Made by a program: the position numbers and the translations under genes | The notes under the pieces: model-generated | Databases searched by the model: none | The model's input: only the letters and a program-made list of their open reading frames with translations | What the model was told of the DNA's origin: nothing | DNA from: Luidia sarsii | Taxonomy: Eukaryota; Echinodermata; Asteroidea; Paxillosida; Luidiidae | Assembly: GCA_949987565.1 (NCBI GenBank) | Contig: OX465104.1 | Span: forward strand, 8,547,680-8,611,679 | Length of the DNA: 64,000 nucleotides | Direction of reading: 5' to 3' | Part shown: positions 37,537 through 47,400 of the stretch, piece by piece | Layout of the letters: each line of letters opens with the position of its first letter | Numbering within the stretch: the stretch's first letter is position 1

Positions 37537-38270
37537 TGGTCTGGCTCTTAGGACAGGCTCGTACTTCCTTTGAGAAAGGCCAAAACCTTGTGGTCTGCCT
37601 TACATGTAAGACAGGCTCTTGCTTCCTTTGAGAAAGGCCAAAACCTCGAGGTCTGGCTTACATGTAAGACAGACCCGTACTTCCTTTTGGAAAGGCCAAA
37701 ACCTCGTGGTCTGCCTTACAGGTAAGACAGGCTCATACTTCCTTAAGGAAAGGCCAAAAACTTGTGGTCTGGCTTACATGTAAGACAGGCTCATACTTCC
37801 TTTAGGAAAGGCCAAAACCTTGTGGTCTGCCTAACATGTAAGACAGGCTCATACTTCCTTTTGGAAAGGCCAAAACCTCGTGGTCTGCCTTACAGGTAAG
37901 ACAGGCTCATACTTCCTTAAGGAAAGGCCAAAAACTCGTGGTCTGGCTTAAATGTAAGACAGGCTCATACTTCCTTTAGGAAAGGCCAAAACCTTGTGGT
38001 CTGCCTTACAGGTAAGACAGGCTCATACTTCCTTAAGGAAAGGCCAAAAACTCGTGGTCTGGCTTACATGTAAGACAGGCTCATACTTCCTTTAGGAAAG
38101 GCCAAAACCTTGTGGTCTACCTTACATGTAAGACAGGCTCATACTTCCTTTAGGAAAGGCAGGCGGAAAACTTGTGATCTGACTCAAGACAGACTCTTGC
38201 TTCCTTTGGAAAAGGCCAAACATCCCTTGGCCCTGGCTTAAGACAGGCCCTTTGCTTCATTTAATGGAAG
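37537..38270. repeat. 58-bp minisatellite beside the PRPSAP stop codon
   Basis: About 12 tandem copies of a 58-bp unit containing CTTCCTTTAGGAAAGGCC and TTACATGTAAGACAGGCTC. Unit starts at 37553, 37611 and 37669 fix the period. Copies fall into subtypes (AGGAAAGGCCAAAAACTCG versus AGGAAAGGCCAAAACCTTG) that alternate, so blocks of two or three units spread together. Units contain small palindromes (TTACATGTAA and CTTCCTTTAGGAAAG). It begins about 25 bp after the distal PRPSAP stop on the minus strand, so it would lie in that 3' UTR. Confidence 0.92.
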
Positions 38271-38295
38271 GGGGTCAAGAAGCTCTTGCCTTGGC

Positions 38296-38454
38296 TTAAT
38301 CCTCAAAGGGGACGTTGCGGAACAGGTAGGACATAGACTCGCCATAGTGGATGCGGCGGATGGACTCGGCAATGACCAGGCTGATGTCCACAGAGCGCAC
38401 CTTGGCACACTGGAAGCGCTGCAGCTCGTGGGGCAACGTATTGGTGATGACCAC
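38296..38454 (-). CDS. PRPSAP: PRPSAP alternative terminal exon 9b (distal)
   Basis: 159-nt exon, 52 residues plus TAA, from [18 protein letters not shown] to [14 protein letters not shown]. Acceptor CCCCCAG, same phase as exon 9a. Both copies keep DIS and ESMSYLFRN with no stop or indel, so both appear under selection. Confidence 0.93.
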   Translation of the reverse strand: MVITNTLPHELQRFQCAKVRSVDISLVIAESIRRIHYGESMSYLFRNVPFED

Positions 38455-41400
38455 CTGGGGAGGAAACGCCGGTCGGCAAAAATGAGATTGCGGGGCAGCA
38501 GGAGATAGACAACACAAAACTCACCAAAAAGATATCAATTTAACTCAATGGCACAAGTGTGATGTGGCATTTGATGGGGAGTAAGAACCTTTTTATCAGT
38601 GGGGTGACTTTTTAGAAATGATATCTCCTGATAGGTTGGATGAGGCTACGGGCTACTCATGATGGAGGTAGTAAGTCATGGTTGGTTTGTAATGGCACCA
38701 TGTCAAAAACGACGGAATTGCAAGAAAGACTGTTGTGGAGATTTCCCTCAAGTTCAGGGTCAGCTATATTATACTGTGCATTTTGGATGTCCACAGTGAT
38801 TGGATTTGAGAAAGACAGATGAGTTCTGACTGAAGAATGGTGCAGCAGTACTGCAGACACAGACAGTCTCATTGAGGTTGAGGTGCTCATAACATTCAGG
38901 CACTTGTGCAAAGCAGCTATTGAACAGTTTAATAAAGCTAGACATCAAACTCTAAAAACACTTTGCCAAGTTTGCTAAGCAGCCCGAAGCCAGTGATACA
39001 TTAGGGAGTTTTATGTTTCTTCTTCTTTTTTTTTTTTTATAGCAATGCCATTTTGCCTTCAAGATGGATTATTTCTGCTCGACCTCAAATGCCAGCAATA
39101 GATTTCAAAAATATATATATGTGAAAAGGAGAAGAATGTTCAACTGGTTTGGGCTGTATTCTAAACATATGGTGTTTCAATGAGGGTTTGCCCTGCTCGA
39201 CGTGATAAGCACTGAGTGCTCAGTGCTTTGCCTGATGCCTGATGAAAAAAAAGTGGTGTTTGACAAAAAAATATACCAAAATACACACAATGGCTGCAGA
39301 GAGAGTAATCCCACAGAAATGGAACAGATGAGTATCAAATCAATATAAATTCAAACGCATAATGGTTAGTGTGTGGGATGCAAATATTATACAGAGGGAT
39401 TAAAAAGATGAGGATTTCTTCACCAGGAAACTTTGGTGAGAGGTGATTAAAACATTGTTTTACTTCCAATCAAGCTGGTGAGCTTCATGCTTGCTGAATG
39501 CAAATCACACTCCACTGCAAGAACACTGTATACATCACCACCACCACCACAACAAAAACCATTAGATGCAGGAATCAAACAATTCTATGCATATGTAAAA
39601 TGTACATGTACTATGATAAGTGGTGTTTAATCAAAAGAACAAGGGTTAGTGTTGAGCTCCTAGCAGTTAATTCCACCAAACTCATTGCAACATACGATCC
39701 ATCGTAGGACGATGGACAATGCATTGACAACCTTTTACAGCTATACTGGATCATCAAGCATGAGTGGAGTTTAGTACCGTAGATTGTAAAGATTTGTGAA
39801 ATCAGCTCCCAGAAAATGGAAATGGGTTGTACCGGGTGCATTTGGAAACATCTTAAAAACACCGGGGATTGATAATTTTGCCCGAAAATTGTGGAAAAAC
39901 TAACAATGGAGATTGGAGAACTGCATGAGATGAAGAGAAATGTATTCCCACACACATGGAGAGCAGGAATGGAATGTGAAATGTTGCACATATTAGTGAC
40001 TCCCAGCATTCACATTGTGCAGAAAACTTTGGGAAATTTGATAAGAAATGTTCTGTTCTCCCACACACAAAATAATGGACAATTAAGTTGCATGTTGAGG
40101 GGGTCAAATGCATGATTATGGAAGGGAAGCCAGGTCCTAATGTGGTGCCAAGCCACAACATCTGATAAGCAATACCGTATCATCTAAATGGCTCTGGCTT
40201 CAAGACTTCGGCATTTGGCCACGTAGATGATTCAAAATGGGTGGCTAAAGGCTATGGATATGGCTACTGAGGTGGCTTCAATATTATGTGCAAACTGTGC
40301 TTCAGCAGCAGGCAGATGAACATACATGTATAGGCCTACTGCTGCATGAACATGTACAGCAGTAGCCATAGCCGCGTACAGTCCATTCACTCCGAGATGA
40401 GCACGACCCCTGGTCTCATTAAGTGCTATGGTATGCCCCCTCATCCAGCCCACCCACAGGCTAGCCTATCAGGAGTCATTATAGCCAATCCATCAGGCAC
40501 TCCACATCTTTCAAATTTGCATTTTAAATTTTGAGGGTCAATAAAAAGCCAGTAAAGGAGTTTTCAAAACTTCAGTGTTTTATTTTTTGGCCATGCTTCA
40601 AAGAAATGATACCAAATTTGACCTCCCCCCCCTCCTCCTGGAGTTTTCCCCAAAAAAACCTGACAACTTAAGATCAAAACCAAGGGGCTTGTGAGCCAGG
40701 CATGGCCAGGATCTGATCTCTCTTCCCAAACAGAAAAACAAAACATAGACAGAAAAACTCAGAATGTCCACACCCACAACCAGTAAAATCAGACGACAAA
40801 ACACACAGATGCGACAGCTGATCAGAAAATCGTGAAAGAGAGCAGACACACAGGAAAGAAAAAACACACAGGTGTGACACCAAGTTAGGATATCGTGACC
40901 GACAGACACACTTAAGTACAAACACACAGATGTGACAGGGAGTCAGGGATTCATGAACAACAGACCCATGAAAGAACAAACACACAGATGTGACAGGGAG
41001 TCAGGGATTCATGAACAACAGACCCATGAAAGAACAAACACACAGATGTGAGGCACGCAGAGGCGACAAGATCAAACCTAGTCACAGGGGTAGTAGGAGG
41101 GACCTCCCAGCCCCCCTCTCTCTCTACCCCTCCGACCCGGAGGAAATTAAAGATAGGCACCTCTACTCGGCGGCCTTATGCCCCTGCTCTAGTCCTCCAT
41201 GGATATATTGCGGAATAGGTAGGACATGGACTCGCCGTGGTAGATGCGCCGGACGGCCTCGCACAGGGACGTACTGATGTCCACCGTGCGGATTTTCTGG
41301 CTCTGTAATTTCTGCAGGTCGTGCTGCAGAGTGTTAGTCACAATGACCTGGACGGACAGACACACACAGAGGACACAGGCTGTTTGCTTTCCTTTTCTTT

Positions 41401-44400
41401 TTTAACGCCTGTACCAAAACAGGGCAACACGGATACAAAAACCCCATTCACACTGGACTTTTTCTTTTCTTTTTTTTGGGGGGAGGGGTAAAACTTACCA
41501 AGACAATGGTTACTTTACCCGTGTTAAACGCCCAATACGAGATTGGGAAGATCGGAAACCATCGATGTCCACAGATTTCCTTCTAATTTACACAGTTTGT
41601 AGATGGTCATGATAGAATACTCATGTTGAAATCTTACGGTCTGGGATGCTGTAAATCTTCACTCAAACATCGAGAAATATTTGTTTACACGCGTGTAATA
41701 AACTATTTCTTACACTACAGAATGGTAGTGTAAGTACATGGATGAATGCCAGCATGTGTAGTGCCTTGACAACACACGTGCTGTGCATGATTTCTGCATA
41801 CATGTACTGTACATGTACATGTCAAGCACTAAAAATCAAACTCTTTCATGATGGCAGCCGGAAGTGCTATCATTTGTGGGCTAACAAGGTCATGCAACCA
41901 ACATGTACAGAAGTCACACACAGCGCCCTCATTAGCCATTACATTGCCAGCTTGGTGTACATCTGCATCCCTTGGTGTACATCTGCATCCCACTCCTTTC
42001 CCTTTTGTCCTTCCTTTGTCATGTGTTAAATGTCGGGCCCAATAACTTTTGATATTGCCAGCTTGGTTACTTTAACTGCCGTTTTGGATAACCTGCCATG
42101 ACTCAAAAGTGCAAACGGCAGTAAGATTTAATACCCATATGAAATTTAAGCGCTGTTCTGGTTAAAATTCCCCGTGTTTTAAGTCCAGTGTGAACGCGGC
42201 ACCATTGGGGTAACATTACACAAAGAACTGAAGCCTGCACTTTTGCTCAGGAGATTACTTTGGCAAGAATTGTTTGCTCAGTCCCAGACGGGTCCACTGA
42301 AAATTGCAAAGGTCTGAGGTGGCAACTGATAATTAGACCAAACCAAAATGAGTCTTGGTTTATGGTAGATGCCTTAACAGTCAAACCAGAAGCCACAACG
42401 TCAGGGTACATGTAAGCCTTGCCCCACGTGTAACATAGGCAAGACAGCCAAACAGAAGACAAAAGCGAGTCACAATCTACTAGTACGTGGCAAGGAAAGA
42501 GCTGAGCTCCTGCCGCCACAGGCTGAGAGCTCAGCTTTTTCCCCTTGTGTGCACCAGGATTAAGCCTCCCATGAGATGGCCCAGCAAGCATTAAAGCCCT
42601 CTTTCTAGCATCAGAAATTAGGAGGGCCTGACGTTTCAATCCTAGCCGGACCTTTCTCAAATGCTTCGGACGGGTTCCCCCCTCCCCCGCAAACACTAGA
42701 TGTCTAATTGGGAAGCCCACCATCTACATGTAAGGGATGGATAGCTCAGATGGAAAGAACACTGGTAGACAAAACCAGAGGTCTCGGGTTCAAGTCCTGG
42801 TCCAGTCGAATTTTTTTTGTTCAAATTTTTAAAAAAAATCCAAAAAGTTCCCAGTCAGTTTTTCTTTTATTTGTTTGAATATATTTGGGGTATCACTCGA
42901 GGATTTATGGTCCAATCACATAAGAACTTGCTCAGTCTCAAGAGACAATTTATTTCGGAATTTGCTTCTGAATATTTTTCTTTAGAGAGTTCAGGCAGAG
43001 TTGCAATTTCATACTACTCGAGAGCTAGATGTTGGATTTTGGCATATTTATATATTTTATCATATTTTGGCAAGGTTATGGGTAAAACCAACAAACATTG
43101 GTACAGCACAAATAACAACGCCGATTTCTGCATCGTCTTGAACAACTACAAATTCAATGACTTCAACAAAAAAACTGTACAGATCAAAGGCAACAGTGCA
43201 TGCACACTTAAAAGATACTGGTACATGTACATAAATGTAATGGTGCATGCAAAATTTACTTTGAATAACTACACATTGCATGGGTGGCTTCAATTGGCTC
43301 TCCAGGTGAACCAAGTTTAATTACTTCAAAGCCAACTGGGGTAGCAGACCCAAATCACTAATCAGATGCACAGCCATCACCGGGTACAGGAGTCTCTACA
43401 GCCTACAACTCACCTCATCAATGCAGGACTCCTCGATCTTCTTGGGAGCATCTGCAGACAGCAGTCCGTGGGTGGCCATGACGTAGATCTTATAGGCACC
43501 TCGCTCCTTCAGGACATCGGCAGCGGCCACAAAGGACTCCGCCTCGTCGATCATGTCGTCCTGGCAACGATGAACCAAACGATACAGTTGCAGATGCAAC
43601 CAAAGAACACAACTGAACATTTTTGCATTGTTTTACTTTTATCGCTTTTCTGTTAAATTGCTTTTTTCCACCAACTCTTTTCCCAAAAGACTCGGGTTCA
43701 AGTACTGGTCTAGTCAAAGTTTTCTTTGCAAATTTTTCAATTTGCTTTTTTATGTGATATACCAAAACGTAGCAAACTGCTCACTGAATCAAATGGCCAA
43801 ACAGAAATCGCCAAAAATGTCCTGGATCAAAAACAGCCTCACAGGGCCTTGCAAATGTCGAAGACCAGGAGACAGGCTCTCTAAATATTTGGGGAATTCT
43901 ATATCCAGCTCAGAACTGGAAAGCATGTGGTACCATACTCAGTTGGCCTTATAAGAGCAAGTTCATACGGGGGAATTGGACCACAGCAAAGGAACTATTA
44001 AATGCCGTCGATAAAACACATTTATTGTTTGATTCTAACATTCCGCCTGCCTGCACAACACAAACTGTATCATGAAACCAATAGCTTTTCCAGTATGAAT
44101 TCATAAAAAAATGATTATTCTGGCAGATGCTTTGTCATGTCATGTGCAAGGTTTTACATTTAGGGGCAAAAACGGACAAGATCATGTTACCACTATGATG
44201 GCGATACGACCTCCGACGTCCCCAACAACATCAATGGGCGGCTTCTCTTTGGGAGTGAACACTGTTAGGACACACAGGGGAAAGACAATGGTGAAATTTG
44301 TATCACTTTCAATGGATTGAGACTCAAGGTTTGCACGACGGAATCATAATGTGCAAAGTTGGTTGTACCGGGCAACTGGGCTAGAACCAGCAAGATATCA

Positions 44401-47400
44401 TTTGACAATCCACTCAAATGCAGTAGTGGCACTATTCTCACGTATGACAAATCCTATACTATTGAAAGTTCTCGGATATTGAAGAATTCAAAACAACTTC
44501 ACAATGGAAGCAGATTTGCGCACCCACACCATGGATGTGCATTTTTTTCAGTCAATGGATGTGTTTTTTTATTTTTTTCAGCTGATGGCGAAAGTTGGGG
44601 GTGTGCCTTATATGCCTTATATTATGTGCCTTGGTTATTTTTTTTTGGGGGGGGGGGGTGATGCAAATTCGCACAAAACAAGGCTATCAAGCCACTCAAA
44701 CTTAAGGGCTAAAGGGCTTGTACGTAGGAATTTACGGTATGTGTCCGATTTACTTCCACCACCTTATCATGAATCGGGGACGAGGACAGAAGGACTGGGA
44801 CCGTCAAGGGTATTGCTTGACTCACGGGGCAGCATGTCCAGGCTGTGGCCGGAGAAGGTCCGGACGTTGGGAGGTGAGTGCCGGCCGTCTATCTTGTCCT
44901 GCTCCGGCACCTTCTGCTCCCCGTGGATGACGGCCAGACCCAGCCGGAGGCGCTCGGCGAACGAGGTGGCCCTCTGAGCTGAGCCGGGATTCCTGGCGAC
45001 GATGACCGCGTTCCGCCAGTCCGGTATCTGTGGAGCAATTCACCAACGCCCCGTGGGAGAATGGAATTCAATGAGGGTTTGCCCTCATTGTGTAACATCA
45101 TGTTATATTCAGGGATGAAAAGTGACCGACGAAGTTATTTCCTGAAAATTACCGATGGCCAATAAATTGTGGGCTGCGAGTGAGCGCTTACGCGACGGAG
45201 AGATGCGATTGCGAGATTCACGGCAGGGGTGCAGGCGCCCTTCAGTTTTTAGGGTTTTAACAGACAAAATTTAGCAGTTTGATATACCAGTTTGACATTA
45301 ATTATCTTTTTTTTTAATTCACATTTCCGGAAATAAATAAACAAATCACGCCATTTCCGGAAATCCCAAAATTTCCGGAAGTCTTACATCCCTGTATATC
45401 TATGATGCAATGCAGTATGCACCGCTATACATTATTCGAATCAGCTACAGGACCTTAACCAGCTCGGTGGTCAAGTGGTTAAGACGTCTGCACTAGAAAG
45501 CAGGAGTCGCGGGTTTGAACCCCGTTCGAGCTGCCTGAAATTTTGTCATCAGGCATCGGGCAAAGCACTGGGCACTCAGTGTTTTGTACGTTGAGCAGGG
45601 CAAATCCTCATTGAAATAGGTGCCCAAACTTTTCATTCTACCTCTCCCATTACTGCCGAGGCCCCCCAACAAAACAAATCTACAGTAGATAAACTGAAAC
45701 TCACGTGCTCTTGAATGTACTGGAGGAGAAAGGGAGAGGCCCTGAGGTTGTCCACGGGCACGTCAAAGAAGCCCTGGATCTCCTTGTGATGCAAGTCCAT
45801 GGTGATGATGTGGTCCATACCTGCAGTGCAGAGAGGAAGACAGTCAGGAGGAAAGGAGGCAAGCTTTAAGAAACTCCTCAGCAGACAGAATTACTTGCAC
45901 AGTACATAGATCAGGCCCCCGAGCGAGTGAGTGACACATTGTGGTCTGAGGATCTTTCCCAACCCCTACCCCAGCCAAATCTCTGGTGGGAATAAAACAG
46001 TCCTGATAATGGCACAAAAGGCACACCGTATGCCATAAGTGCAAAACAAAACACCACCATACACACACGCAGAGAACTACTTCCAAAAGCCTTTGATATC
46101 AGCAGGGATTGTAAAAGGCTTCTGCCGACTACTATTTTCGCCTCTGTGCCCCTTCAGATTTACCAAAAAGACCTTTTCTAGTACAGGAGGGTTTGCAGTG
46201 ACACCATGTGTAAGGTCTCTTTAGGAAGAGATTCTGAAAAGAACCCGACTGACAGAACCATACCTCTTTCCTAAAGAGACCTTACACATGTTTCACCCAC
46301 TATGCAAAGCCTTAAGTCTTATTTCAATTTTCTAGAGGGGGCTGCGGCTTGCATCAAAAGAGGCATCCTATGAATGTAAATAAAGGCTCGCTCGCTGTCT
46401 GCCCTTCCGTGTTGAAGATGATGCTGGGATGTAAGAAGAATGATGAAGAAATGCTTGATTTGGGTAGCTAGCTACTTTGTAGAGGCTTGAGAGTGTACAC
46501 AGCATGGAGCATTTCTAAGCTTTCCTTTTCCCCACCTACCCGATTTGCAGAGCATGGTGGCCAGGAGTTTGGCCACAATGGAACCCCGCTTGCGCATCTG
46601 GCTCTGCTTGCTGTAGGGCAAGTAGGGGATGACGCCTACGACGGAGTTGGCGCTGGACGTCTTGCAGGCGTAGGTGATGATCAGCATCTCCATGATGGCG
46701 TTGTTGACGTCCCTGCGTTAGGTGGAGAAGGAGGAGGAGGGGTGGGGGGGGCAGGGAGATTGAGACAAAGGCCCGTGGAGATTGGTCAGTTTCCATGGAA
46801 TCTATGCAGAGGATCTACACCATCTAAAAAGTTACCAGCTGTTTTCAGAACAGTAGTCATTCTCTTAAAAGATTATGTACATTGTGTCAGCACAGCCCAC
46901 GAGAGGGCGCTAAGCTGAAACAACAACCCCTGCTTAGTATTTCCACCATGCAAAACTTCAAATCTTATCCGACTCCTAAAGGCTAGCTAAGTATGGGTGA
47001 ACTGGATGAAGGGGCTTGCCACAGCATTCAATGAATCTGAGGTCGAGCTCAATTTTTTCAGCTGGCAGTCGGGCAAAGCACTGTATTACACGCCAAGTAG
47101 GGCAAACAATCATTGAAGCAGCTCAAGTCTTTAAGTTCTTCTCCAACGTAACTTACTTTGCTCCAGTCTGGATGATGAAGACATCTTTGCCTCGTACGGA
47201 CTCATTGATGTCAACGTTGGTCTCTGCAAAATCAACATATCAAGAATGAGCATTCAATCTAACAATTTTGTATATTAAAATGAGCTTGACAAAAAATCTG
47301 CACCCTGCATTCACTGTGCAACCGTCGAATTGCTTGGTTTACAACGAATGCTTGATTATGTCTGAATGATTATGGACGGAGAGATTCTGGCATATCGGGG

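Noticed and set aside
38303..38527. Overlapping minus-strand frame in a different phase over exon 9b
   Set aside because: A shadow frame; the conserved ESMSYLFRN frame is the one that joins exon 8 in phase.
39498..40985. Several small frames in the 9a-9b interval
   Set aside because: No similarity, no splice support, and they overlap AT-rich or tandem repeat sequence.
42817..43320. 167-residue plus-strand frame in a PRPSAP intron
   Set aside because: Begins in the T-rich tail of a SINE, has AT-driven composition rich in Phe/Tyr/Asn, and resembles no family.
45460..45533. Functional tRNA gene (Ser-like AGA anticodon reading)
   Set aside because: The anticodon loop would have 8 bases, the variable arm is not of the Ser type, and the 3' flank is a repeated SINE tail.
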